Part shown: positions 1 through 16,012 of the stretch, piece by piece
Layout of the letters: the number at the start of each line of letters is the position of its first letter
Numbering within the stretch: position 1 is the stretch's first letter
Assembly (NCBI GenBank): GCA_964035795.1
Contig: OZ038325.1
Location: 6,309,047-6,373,046 of the forward strand
DNA: 64,000 nucleotides
Direction of reading: 5' to 3'
DNA from: Pterobdella sp. o SKG-2022
Taxonomy: Eukaryota; Annelida; Clitellata; Hirudinida; Piscicolidae
Notes under the pieces: model-generated
Seen by the model: only the letters and a program-made list of their open reading frames with translations
Database searches by the model: none
Told to the model about the DNA's origin: nothing
Translations under genes and position numbers: made by a program

Positions 1-61
1 AGTTATTAAAATATTTAAGTTGGCTAATTCATGCTTAAAAGTTTTTAAAAAGAAAATCAAA

Positions 62-2920
<2,859 letters not shown>

Positions 2921-5900
2921 TCACCATGGTCATCCACTTCATCATCATCATCACTTGCTTCCTTCTAATCTTCTTCTTCTTTATTATCATCATCATCACT
3001 TGTTTCTTTCTCATCCTCTTCATCATCACCACTACAACACGATTATCGCAACTAAGCAAGCGTCAGGATAATGATACCATAATCTTCTTCCTTCTCCTCG
3101 CGCCACATTTCGTCCAATAGGAAAACGGGCTATAAATTTGGATTTGATCGCTGGGTCTTATCACAATCTTCTCACCATGGCCGTTGTTTAGTGACATCAT
3201 CATTCATTATTGACGTCATCTGCATCATTGCTTATTAACATTGTCATTTATTATTGACGTAATTTTTTAATTGCTTAGTGATATCATTGCAATTATAGCG
3301 CATATATCGTTTATCATGCTTTTCCGCTGGTCTATCCCTTTTCTTAAGGTTCTTCTTATTTTTATTATTACTATTATTGTTGTTGTTCTTATTGCTATTA
3401 TTCAAACGAGCAGTAGCGGATTACTAATTTATTGTTTAAATAACTTATCATCGTCCTTTTCACGCCGCCATTGTATGTATGCTATATGTATCTATGGCAA
3501 TTCGTATCTTATCTATGCTCCTATTATATTATTTCATATTGATCATTCTTTGTATATGTGAGCAATCAGAGCGTAGCTGCTACGAACGTTATAATTTTTG
3601 AGGCACTTTTAAATATAATTTATTTATAATTATAACCCAAGTATTAATTTTTTTGGTTTATATAACTTATTAATTGCTTCCTTATTATCTGATAGCTTTG
3701 AATTCATGCATTGGAGATCGGATCACCAAATTGTTTATTCATCTGAGCCCATCACGCTCGTTTAGTTCCTCCAATACATTTTTAGAGATTTTTATTCTAT
3801 ATAGACTTCATTGTAAAATATTAATATCCTAAATACCGACTAGTCTACGAGGAAATAAAAAGCACTACTGAAAGCCGATTACTGCTTGGAAAGGCAACTT
3901 TTATCTTGCTTTTTCTAATAAATTAAATTCATAAACAAAACAGTAAAAGAGCATTTGAAATAACTTGCATCATCAGTAGTTGATGTGTAAGTTGAAAAGC
4001 CTTTTGCTTTGTTAGACCTTTGATGTTGCTTTTTTACAATAGCTCAAACTTTTACATGTCTCAATCGAAGCGTGCCCAAATAGGCATGTGTATACAAACG
4101 GTGTAGATGTTAGATATTCGAAGATTCAAAAAAACCATTTTAAACTAAATACACCTCTTGATGGCTCCAAAAAGTGCTTTGAAAAACCAAAAAAAATATT
4201 AGGGTTACACATCAACTAAAACCAAACAACATTTCTCATGAAAGGGAGATTTTGATTATGGATGATCAGTTTTGATGATTTTTCAGATGGTATGGAATCC
4301 GCTTTTACAGAGATTTGTATTTATACTTTTTTAAAAATTAATATTTCATTCATATAATACTTATCTATAGAACATCGTTTGAAGAATTTTAAAATATTTA
4401 TTGAAACTTAAGCTTCATCTAGTTTTTCGATCTCATAATTTGATTTCAAACAATTTCAACGATTTTTTATAAGGCTGAAATTAAAAAATATAGAGACGGT
4501 TAAAGTGGTGTTGAACAGAACTTTTGGCAGGAATTTGAAGAAATATCTTTTAAGGAGCGTCTTTTCACCGACATTTCTAATGATTGCAATTTTCAAAGTG
4601 ACAGCTTGTCTCAAAAAATCACTATTTGACAAAAAAAAATAAACTACATTTCTAACTTTTCTTTTTTTTTTTATTATTTTTCAAATAAGCTTACTACTAC
4701 GGATAAGTTCAATTTTTTTTTCAAATTTAAACTTGTCCAAACGAAAATATATCAAAATTTCTTTAATTTAATGAGATTTGAAAATTTTCCCAAATCGTGA
4801 CCTTAAATCGTGAGGGAAAGCTCGAAATTCATATTTGAACTTGACATAAAATAGCCGTAAATCAATATAATCGAAACAAACATTGGTTTATTGAGAAACT
4901 TAATACACAAAGCTTTTTCGTGAGAATATCTTACATTCGCAGTCGTTATTCCGCTTCGGTATCACTTAAGTCCAAAGAACAGCAAAAAATCTTCATTTCC
5001 ATCAGTAGCCATTTAATTTTCACGTATTTACATATTTATCTTGATATATTTACCCCTAATTATCTCTTTTATAAAATGCCTTATTTCTCCATTCAAGTCA
5101 ATGGTTTATTTTCAGTAATTAATTTTCAGCAATAGCTTCACCCATTCCTCTATATGAGGAACTTGATAATGTAAGATATTCTTACGAAAAGCTCCGTGTA
5201 ATAAGTTTCTCAATAAACCATAGTGTTTGTTTCTATTATATTCTATTTAAACGTGAACTCAGTTCAAACGACTATAATCAAAATGCCTTCAGTTTAAAAT
5301 GATTCAAGTTTCTCAAATCGTGACTGCGGAAGTATCAAGCGTCACAACTCCAGGTAATTTTAAGCAGCATCCCCCACAACCAGAATATCGAAAATTTGTC
5401 TTGTTTTTAAAAAACAAAAATTGTATTAAAAAATAAGCATTTATTGTTAAAGGCTTGGTAAGCAAACGTTTAACGTCTGTTATTCATTTTGCATAGCCTC
5501 CACTCAGTCATCCAACTAAAATCCCATATAATCTCTCACATCAGATTTGATTAAATCACCAACAAAAAATTATAATTGATAATTCCGAAAAAATGACAAA
5601 CTTAAATAAGAAACATATTTAGCGAGGCTAATGTTAATCTCGAATATCACACGTTAAAATGCTTGGATAAGTTTAAATCCATCTGAATGAACCGTGTGCT
5701 TTACAGAGCCAGTGTTAGTCATGAAACAACGAAGCAATGTTTTGAACTTTATTTTAAATGTACGAAGCTTTTTGTAAGTACCTTATTTAACAGTATTTCA
5801 TAAAAAAGCCTATTAAAAAACTGTATAAAGCTTTTGGCAAGGTTATCATTACCAAGTGTATTAACGTTGGTTTGAAAGGAGTATGTAGACTATCTGGTAT

Positions 5901-7710
5901 CTTGAGGATCTTTTTAGACACTCAAAAATTAATATTTTGTTTAAAATAATACTAACAATAGATTATCTTCAACACTATATGGAAAAAATACTTTTTACAA
6001 TAACTTCATGCTGAAGTTTCAAGATGAAGTTTTCACTTATCGAAAAGTATAGTTTCTAAATAATTTGCCTCTATAAAATCATCATTTTTAAAAAATTAAA
6101 CAAAAAAATACTAATTATAGGATAATTATGGTTTCAACTTCTTAAGAAACTCAACAAACCAAATCCTTATGGGGTTGGTTTGAATTTGAAGATCAATAAA
6201 AACAAACTTTTCTCGTGTTGTTTGGGTGTTGTCTGGGTATTAAAGCTATGTTGCATTGTTCTATGTTCTCTATACAATATGATCCCAAATCAATACTTTT
6301 AATTTATGCCTTGAAGGTATTTTTTAACGTTCTTATGTTTTTCGTTATGTGAATTTATTTTATTGTTAGTTCAAGAAGAAAGTAGATAGTATGGTAATTT
6401 GATATTTTTATTGTTAGTGAAAATAATTATTTGGTTAGTAATGAAAATAACTTGGTTAATTATAACTTAATTGATAGCAGTAATAGTAATAATATTGTAG
6501 TAACTATATAAATATTATTTTTTATAATTTCGGAATGTTTTTTCTAACTAAGCGCAATCAATATCATGGTAAGCAAAAAAAATATTAAGAAAATTCTTTT
6601 CATTCTAGGCCATCACGCTTTTCAAGAAGAAACTGAAAAAAAATTCAATAATACAACATAATAGTAAAAAAATTAATAAAAATAATAGAAAAAAAAGTTG
6701 GCATTCTGCCAAATCTTCCTCTAATTGATATCGTTTTAAATAATTGATAACTTTTAACCCTCATTCATTGCGCTCAATAAGAACAAAATATTTTTAGCTA
6801 TTATTTCATCGATTTTACCGGCTGTTTAGATGGTCTACTAATTAACTACAATAACTTTGAAAAACTATACCAGATTTCATTTAATAAAAAATGAATACAG
6901 TATAGAATAAGAAAATATAAAAGTTGAAATAAAATTTTATTGAATAATTATGATATAATAACTATTGGATGAATGAAATTATAATGGAATAAATAAAAAT
7001 ATTACTGAATAAATATAGTTATCAAAAAAAAATATTATTTACTAAATATGATTATTATTAGCTGAATGAAGTTTTTATCCTGGAAAGTTCTAGTCGCGTT
7101 GGAACAGTGTAGTTATGACAATTAGAAGCTTTCACAATGGGTCTCAATTGTTTCATTATCCAAGGGTAGAAACCTTTTGACTGTTCTTTCATACACACTT
7201 TATTCAATTGTTTGGGTATTTATAGTAATCCATTTTATTGTTTTAACAGTGAAAAATCATTTTGCCGCTTTTAAAATCACATTGAAAATGATGATCAAAA
7301 TTATAGCATGTTAATACGGGAAGTAATAAGAATGAAAGTATAACTTGGTTTTCATTAAGAATAGTAGAATAAGTAGGAATAAAATAGGTATAAAATGTAA
7401 TAAAAGAGGTATTTACGTGTATATTAAAGATTTTGCCTGCCGGAATATCGATGTGGAATAAATTAGAGTCATAAACCCAACAATAGATATATCACAGAAA
7501 TATTTATCGATTTTTAAAAATTTGATTATTATTTTAATGTATATCAATCAATATAAAATAAATAAACAAAAAATCATTCTAAAAAATTTTTCCATTTTCA
7601 AAAAATCGTTTTCGGCCCATTTGCGTTTCGTGAATTTAAAATCTAAATCACTCGAAACAATACAAAACAAGACGATACAATAGAACAACAGACTACAAAC
7701 ATACCGATGT
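2921..7710. other. Intergenic region between Ras and tektin
   Basis: AT-rich, with no ORF showing coding character. The ORFs at 2905-3120 are CAT/TCT-repeat translations in the presumed Ras 3' UTR. A lone CRE is at 3211. Foldback copy 2 lies at 4872-5236. Nothing else of note was seen from 5240 to 7700. Confidence 0.6.
4872..5236. repeat. Foldback element copy 2 (long arms, about 220-bp spacer)
   Basis: The arms at about 4872-4937 and 5169-5236 are inverted copies of roughly 66 bp with only a few differences. Each arm holds the core (AATGTAAG, ATATT, then ACGAAAAGCT) followed by a tract reading AAGTTTCTCAATAAACCA. These outer arms are unrelated to those of copies 1 and 3, although the core is the same. 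The spacer has no significant ORF. Confidence 0.75.
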
Positions 7711-7718
7711 GTTTCTTC

Positions 7719-7842
7719 GTATCCCTAGCAACCACAAGCTACTTTTTGTTTGATTTTTTTTGGCGGCAGACGATTGGTATAAAAATGGCGGAAGTTTAAG
7801 CAATCCTAAGTTGATTTTATTATACTAATCTCTAAAGTGAGT
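7719..7842 (+). promoter_or_regulatory. Tektin promoter: RFX X-box-like site, TATA box, 5' UTR donor
   Basis: At 7719-7732 the sequence GTATCC-CT-AGCAAC matches the RFX X-box (GTNRCC, 0-3 nt, RGYAAC) at all but one position. A TATA box, TATAAAAA, follows at 7778-7785, preceded by ATTGG (inverted CCAAT) at 7773. A strong donor (gtgagt at 7837) pairs with the acceptor ending at 8188, just before the tektin ATG, which gives a 5' UTR intron of 352 bp. RFX factors drive ciliary genes, so an X-box upstream of a tektin gene makes biological sense. Transcription start inferred near 7808. Confidence 0.6.
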
Positions 7843-8188
7843 TTCTTATTTTTTATGTTGTTTCAGTCTGGTTTGTATTATTTTTAAGATGTTGATCAAA
7901 AATATTATAGAGTTTCAAGTCTTTTTAGTATTTATTGTTCGAATATTTTTGATAAAAAATTTATATTTTTTTTATAAGATTTTTGGTTTTTTAATTGGAA
8001 TATGAATATAATACTTCAAAATTGTTTTTCAACTTTTCAACTTTGAAAAAACTCCACCAAACCAAAACCAGCTTAAAGCCTAAAGCTTTTCCATATTCAT
8101 AACTATAATTCCTTACATCACTACTATTAACTATTCTCCTCATTTACCTTACACCGGTAAAATAAATAAAACAAAAATCACTCCACAG

Positions 8189-11100
8189 ATGGCGTTCGCA
8201 TCTCCTTCTCCCATCACCAGAACTCCCTCTGCTATGTTTGGACGTACCCTTTACGACAATGACGTCACGAGTCACATGATCAGATCTCATTCGTTTGCGC
8301 CAACGCAGAACTTTTACAGCAGAAACCGGTGAATTTTAATGATTTGGTATTTGTTTAGTTTGAGTCCAAATGTTCTAAAAACTATACAAGAACGTGACCA
8401 AACAACATTCAATAAACTTTCAAAACAAACGCACAAATGATCTTATAATCATAAATGATTTTTTTATAAACAAAACAAAACAAAAAACCATAGAACAACA
8501 AAACCTCAAAACCAATAACTACACAACCAACACAAACAAAAACACCAAAACCAACTCCAACACTAACCTAATCAGAGACCAAGTATACAAAAGGTTCTCC
8601 AAGTCAGACTGGGAGAGCTCGAACAGAAATTTTTTCGATCTATCAGATAAAGAAAGGACTTTTGCTAACCGTTTGAGGTAAAATTTTATGATAATTAATA
8701 TTTAATATTATTTTCAATTGTATTCAGTTATAATTCATATTATTATTTGTGAGTTCATGAATTTAATTTCGGTTTTATTTTTATTCCAAATAAAAAATTG
8801 GTTTTAAAAATAAATTATCCGAAAAAAATTAATTATCGGAAGATCTTAGCTATCGGTGTTTTAATTTATGCTCATTGAACCTTTACAACTCTAAGAAGTT
8901 TGACTATCATTAAAAAATATCAATCAATGAGAAGTGTTTACTTAAATATATATATATTTTACTTTAGAAATATTTTTCATTATATACAGTATTATTTATA
9001 GGATGTAATCGATTATTTCCCACGATGTACAATACAACTATGTTTCAATCATAACGAACGGCAGAAAACATCAAAACAAAAAAAAATTTTGAAAACAATT
9101 CGATCAATGAAGCATGATAAACACACTTGAAACATGCACACAAACGCCATTAATGAAAAAAAGCAGGAAAATGAAAGATTAATGATGGAAAGAATTAAAG
9201 AATAAAAAAACATATGATTTACAATGGAAAAAAAAGAAATGAAAAAATATAAAAAATGGTGAAAAAAAAAAAAATGAATAATTTAAAAACAAAGGTAAAA
9301 TAACAGTGGAAAAAAAATAAAATAATAAGAAAAGTACCCAAAATTGAGAAAAATCGATGAGCATGTAAGTTATATAAGGACCACCTTCAGGTCTGATGCT
9401 TGGCAGACGATCAAGTCCATTGACCAGCAGACCAAGAACCGACAAGCCAACAATACCAAAATGCTAGGTTTTTTAACTTTTTAAAATCATTTTTTGTCTA
9501 ATTTTTCATTTTTTAGCATGTATTATTTTAGAGTTTTATATTTTCAACATTTTACAGTATATTTTGAGAGCCTAAATTAGTTTTTTTTTTGGTTTTTGTG
9601 GAAGAATTACTAGTGTTGATTGTTATTCAACCATGGAGACATTATTTTTATACATTTTATAAAGTTGGGTCTTCTTGAAATTTCCAAAAATTTACAAATT
9701 TTTCATATTGCTTTAAAATAATACCAAACAATTCATCATCTTCACCAATTTCTTGCCACCAACTCATCCACATACACCACCTATTTCTCACCATAAACCT
9801 TCATTATTATCACCAGGAGAAAGAGTGGCAGACATCAGTTTTTGGAAAGAAGAATTGATTAATGAGATTAGAAGCAACGCCGAAGAGATGCAAGAGATGA
9901 AGGTGATTCTTAAACAAACAAAAAACAAAAAAACGAAAAAAAAACAAACCCACACAGGAGTTCATAAGAGTAGTAGATCAGTTCGCTAACGATACGAAGC
10001 ATCCCCTATCTGTGGCTGAAGACTGCCTGGCCCACAGGGAGGCCAGAGTGGGTATCGACCAGGTGTAGGCCTCATTATTAACCTTCATAAATTATTATTT
10101 TATTTTGAATTTTTTTTTTTTTAAGTGTCTTTATTGATTGTTTTCAATGATGCATTTTTCTTTGGTCTTGTTATAATTTTATTTTTTTGTGATGAATTAA
10201 TCTTTGTATTTATTTATAAAGATTACTTTTTGCTCGCCAGGTGAACGATGTAGTAGAAAAATCATTGATAAAGGTGAAAACATATTGATAAAAAGTTTTA
10301 AATTGATTCTAAAATGTCATAAAACTTCAAAATATATATCATTTAAAGATCCTAAAATCTATTATTAGAAAATTTTAGTTCTAATTTAAAAAAATCTCTA
10401 AAAATAACTATTTGAAAATTAAAATCCATCTGCAGGAAATAGACTGCATAAAACGGTGCCAAGACAAGTTGAAGAGACTGCTGGAGAAAGCTGCTGCCCA
10501 ACAAAAGTGAATATAAATTTCAATTTTAATGGGCTCAATTCCTTTTTAAATAAATTTTGTTACATATTTTATTCAAAGAAGAAATTTTCAAATATATATA
10601 TATATATATATTTATTTATTTATTCATTTATATATATTTATTCTCTATTTTATATATAAATCAATTAAATTGTTTAATTATAAAGCCAATATCAGTAATA
10701 CGTAGGATAACACTGTTTTTGAATTTTTTCAAGGCACTTTTAAATGTTAAGTCAAATCACGAAAACTTTGCATTTTGAATTAAAATTTTTACAAACCTAT
10801 GTTATTTTCATTAAATAAAATTTCTATTTTCTCATTCAACGTTTTATTCTACACCCAATATAGATTTAGTTATTTACAAGAATTTTTGGTTCTATTTGCA
10901 CACACATCCACACTCACATACAATCAAAACAACACCCACTCATACACACTAATAATGACTCCATGTTTTATGAAATGTCAACAAATATAGCAGCCTTCTA
11001 CAAAAATTTTCAAAACACTTACTTCATCTACACCATATCACAACCATTCCTTCCTACTCGAATATAACCACTTGTTTCTACTAGTACTTGTAGATTACTT

Positions 11101-13919
11101 CCAATAACACTCGTCAATGCGTTGCTTTAATTCTCTTTTACCCTATTTTTTCCAATTTTCTACACCACTATTTTTTCAACAACCCACTTTTTTCTTACCA
11201 ACACCTTTACACCACCATCATTACTACCATCCTCTCATCACTTCAAAAATATCACTACCCTTTCATTATTACCACCACAACCGTTTAGCTTTCTTTCCAT
11301 AACCACCATTACTCCCCCATTTACCTCCCTTTCAACCCCCACCCTCTCTCTCCAAGGATGACCCGCTCAGCACAGCAGTTATGCGATCAAGACACCCGCA
11401 ACAAGCACCATGCAGAGGGCTTGGACGGCAGGGTACAACAGTTGCACAACATGTCAGCCAACATCGGACTTTTCCCCAACATCGAGAACTATGATAACAC
11501 GTGGGTGGTGTGTGATTGTTTGTTGGGTGTGTTTTTATGTGTTTTTTTAACTAATTACAAAGAGTATCTTTCAATAAGAACAACTAATCTGTCACCCGTT
11601 TTCTCTCACTGCCACAACATCCAACTTATCACTAAAATCCCATGCATTTCACTCCCTGCACCACCATCACTCCAACTCCAACAGAATATCAGTACCAGCA
11701 ACATGGGTGAAATTCACACAAGAGAACATTCAAAGATCCCAGAGAGAAAGAGATTTATCGCTGAAGCTGAGGAATGAGATGGATATGCTGATGAGACAGT
11801 GTCACTCAGAAATGAACAGTCATAACAATGCATCAAATAACGCTTTTCAGACTAGGGTGCAAGAGTTAAATGATGCCAAGAATAAAATGCAAGCTCACTT
11901 ACAGAAGGTAGGAATGGTTGTAGCTATGGCGAAGTTGTGGTGATGGAAAGGGTTGAATTTGGTGGTTAAAGAAGTGGGGATTTAGTTGGTGGTTAAGGGT
12001 TGAAAGGTTGAAAGTAGTCGTAGGGTTTGGAAGTTGTGTGGTTGGTTGAGGTGAAGGTTGAAGATTGTGTGGTTGCTGGATTTGAGGGCTTGTGTTAAAA
12101 GACAAAAGAAACGACTTTTGTTTTGGTGAGTGTTTAGGATTTTGGTGGTCTGATGATGGTTTGTGCGGTTATAGTGGTGGCGTTGTAATGGGGGTTAGTG
12201 AAAAAAAGAAGCTAACTGTTTTCATGAAATTTTTATGCAAAAGTTAGGTTTTTGAAATTTCAGTAGTTTCAAAGAATAGGATTGATTTGAAAATACTAGA
12301 CAGCAAGATCATTTACAAATGCAATTACAGCCGCAACCAAATTTTTTCAAATCTTATAGCACCCACTAACTATCTTATTTATCTAAGCTCCTACCCACGG
12401 ACCCTTTTTAATAACATTCACTAGCTGCCATAAACACTACTTATTTAGTACCCCAAACACCACCCACTCATTACCTACAATACCCCCTTCTCATTCAAAC
12501 CCCAATCACCATTAACCAACCCCCAGACACAATGCAAACTTCTACACCCACCAAACATCCCTTCCCACAGACTCTGGGAGAAATCAGAGAAATGGACAGA
12601 ATGTCACTAATGCTTCGAAAAGCCATTTGTGACAAAGAGCTACCCCTAAAAGTGGCGCAGACTCGACTTGAAGAGAGAACCAGAAGGATTGATGTAGAGC
12701 TATGTAACGATCCATCTATGCAAGGGTAGGTGGAGGGGAGGGAGGTGATGTTTCGGTGAATTTCTTATGAAAATTTGTAAGAAAAGTTGATGTGCCCTAT
12801 CTAATGCTTCAAAATGAACTGAGTGCTAGAAATAAAAAATAGAAAGGTTTATAGGAACTAAAAGTAGATGTTTTCCTATTCAAGCTAGGAATAAGATAGT
12901 CTGAATTTTAATTAAGAAGCTTTGAAAAAATTTGAATAAAAAACCAAAAAAAAAACACTAGGCTTTATAATAAATGCTAAAATAATCAAAAAATGCTAAT
13001 ACAAAAATAAATAAACTAAAAACAAGAAATAATATAATGTTTTTTAATTGAAAAAACTTAGAATCCTATCAAAAAAATAAACACGACATAAACTGATGGA
13101 AATAGTTACGATAAAAATTGAAGCAGAACAGTTTATAAAGCTTTGTTGGGAAAATATGTGGATACGAGCAAACGATAGAATACACGAGTTTTGCAACGTA
13201 TTCAAAACACTTACGGGCATGCTGAATCATATGCAAAATATTTATTTTTTTGGCATTTAACTTTTGAATAGATCTTTTTTTATACCTTGTTTTCAATCCA
13301 CCCATTTATCATTCCGTCATTTATTTATCTATCTATTTATCCATTCATCCATCTATCCTTCTATACATCCACCCATCTATCGATCCATCTATTTAAATCT
13401 ATCTTTCTTCTTTCATTCATTCACCCATAAAACCATGCATCAACAGTCTGCAGAGAGAAGTGAACGAGATTAAGGAGTCTATAAGGCTTTTGAAGGTCAA
13501 ACTCAAGGACACTGACAACTCTCTTGCTAGGCTGTACAAGGCCAGGTTTACTTCCAACTAATTTTTAATCCTTACTGAGTCCCACAACTCATTTGACCCC
13601 ACACTTTCATTTCCACCTGTTCACATCACACGACTCTCAGACTCTCTGCACCACACCACACTTCACCACATCATGTTAGACCAAATTAAACCACATCACC
13701 CCACATCAAAAATAACCACATTTTTTTTATAATAAACCACACCACATTGCCCCCTACTTAAAGCCTCACTTCTCTACACAGCACCACCTTCCAACACACA
13801 GATCCATGTTAGAAAACGACATAGCCACAAAGGAGAGGAGCATTGAAATTGACAGCAGATCTTGCCTGGGACTTAGAAAAACTAACACTTATAGTGTGAA
13901 AGTCCCTTCTGTTATATAA
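8189..13919 (+). CDS. TEKT: Tektin (TEKT3/TEKT5-like), 12 coding exons
   Basis: Coiled-coil filament protein of axonemal doublet microtubules in cilia and sperm flagella. Exons 8189-8328, 8576-8677, 9391-9467, 9817-9902, 9958-10062, 10241-10273, 10436-10506, 11357-11500, 11685-11907, 12571-12725, 13447-13545 and 13802-13919 give 450 aa, normal for tektins. Family blocks in order: GERVADISFWKEEL, LSVAEDCLAHRE, SVPATWVKFTQENIQRSQRE, DAKNKMQAHLQKTLGEI and LKVAQTRLEERTRR. These match tektin-3 best, by recall. Oddity: the signature nonapeptide, normally RPNVELCRD, reads RIDVELCND at 366-374, so two strongly conserved residues (Pro, Arg) are lost. Exon phases agree throughout. Exon 2's acceptor (8575) is the least certain. 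An X-box and TATA box upstream fit ciliary regulation. Confidence 0.93.
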
Positions 13920-16012
13920 AAACAAAAAAAATAACAATAATAAAAAAAATAATGAGAAAGAAGAAAAAATTATATTACTAAAAATTACTAAAACAAAAAT
14001 ATTAATATGATAAACACATAATAAAAATTTACATAATATTTTAATTACCAAAACACAATAATCGTAATGAAAAGGATAATCGAAAAATGGAAATAATAAG
14101 ATTGGGAAGAGTAGTAACAATAAAAAATATTATTTTGAAGAATACCAACGTTTAAACATGAAAAATAAATTTTAAAAAGGAGACATTAATTGAAAATAAC
14201 TACCATATAGAGAAAAGAAGTTCTTGAAATGAAACTTGAATGACACAAAACTAAATGAAAACTAACGGAAATACATATCAAAGATCAAAAAAGAGCAAGA
14301 TAACATTAAAAATGAATTTGCGTTTTATTTTTGTGGAATGAATTTTTTGTTGTGTTGTGTTTTTAAATAACAAATTATGTGTAAAAATTAAACTAATTTA
14401 ATCTACGTCTGCCAGTTGTGATGTTTTTCAATGGCTAAGTAAAAAAATAATTAAAAAAAATAAAAAAACTGCGATATAAAAAAAAAATAATAAAAATCAA
14501 AAAAAATTGAAAATGGTAAGTAAGATAGAAAACTCGTTTTGTTGAATTTACTATTATAATTTCCATGATAGCATCAACCATTTAGTTTGGAACATTTTTA
14601 GAACATAAACAACTTCATTATTTTTCTTTTTTTATTTTTAAAGTTTCTTTTTTAGTCTGATTCTATTATTATTTTTTTTGTTTTTTCAATTTATTTTTAT
14701 ACCTTATTATTGTTTCCATTATGATTATATTGTTTTGATTCTAGTCACATTTCTTCCAACCATTGTCTCCATCAGCTTTTTAAATATTCAGTAACATTTG
14801 GCTTGAATTAAGGCATATGGCAATAGCGATAACTCAAAATTAAAAACAATTGGAATATCATTTTATTTTTGTTTTGAAGCAATAAAATTACTTAATTTAT
14901 GCATTTAATTTCGATTGAAATAGGGGTTTATGTCGGTTTAAAAATTAAAATTTTAGTTTTTTGAATGAATAATCTTGAAAGAATCTACTGTTTTTGGAAA
15001 TATTTGAATTTTCATACTCGCTTGTTTTGATTGGAATTTTGCAAATTTTTTTTGAATTTTTCAACGTTTTTACATTTTTTTAGTAAAAATGCGAAAAATT
15101 TTGCTTATTGAATATATATTTATAAAGAAAAAAAATTGAATTCTTTATTTTATCCAAAATTAACACTAGCAAAAGACGTTGAAAAAATGAATGAGCAAAA
15201 TTTATAATTTTTGTTTGTTTTTCTTAAATTAAAACCACTAAAAATAGAAAATAATGAATTTTGAATGTGGAAATATATTTTTCATGAAACCACGTTATAC
15301 TGGTTCTCTTGAAGTGTGTGAAATAGTAAAAATAACAATGAAGATCTTGGAACTCTCTGGGTTAAACATCACTAGAACAAACCTCGTAGATTATTATTGT
15401 TATTAATATGAAGATAAAAATAAATAAATTGAAAAGTGAAGAAAAAATAACAATAATCGAATTATCAATAAAAACAACAAAAGCCGTACTAAAAATGGTG
15501 AAAAAAATAGCAAAAAATATTAATAATGTGAATAATAATGAAATCATAAAAGTTAAAAACAAACATGTACGAGTCATGCTATATGGCAATTTGGGGATTT
15601 GACAAAATATAATTGAAAATGGCGTCTACTGAACATTTAATTCTTTTAAATTATTTTTTTTTGTATTTTTATTTATTTTTTTTTCCATTTGTTTTCATTA
15701 CTTCCAAAAGATGAATGACTCAGGATTGAGAAAACTCTCAAATTTCCAAACTTTTTCAACACAATATTTCTGAATTTAGACATTATTTTTCTCCTTCTAT
15801 TTTTCACACTTTTTTTAAACATTTTTATGTATACGCAATTAAAAAAAATATAATCATCATCGTCACCATCATTCTCACTATAACTGTCAAAACAAAATTA
15901 TTCTCTTTTATCACCATTAGTTCTAGCATTACTACCATCTATTCCTTTCTGCCCTTTCCGCTTCTTTCTTCTTCTCATCTAATTTTCTTCTTTCTTTCTA
16001 GCTTTGTTCTTT
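13920..16012. other. Convergent intergenic region, tektin to RGK-like gene
   Basis: AT-rich 3' flanks of two convergent genes. The ORFs at 13809-14120 and 15362-15602 are compositional and show no family resemblance. The presumed 3' UTRs of both genes lie here. No conserved structure was seen. Confidence 0.5.

Noticed and set aside
7786..7800. Short ORF starting ATGGCGGAAGTT just after the TATA box
   Set aside because: It ends after four codons and lies upstream of the expected transcription start.
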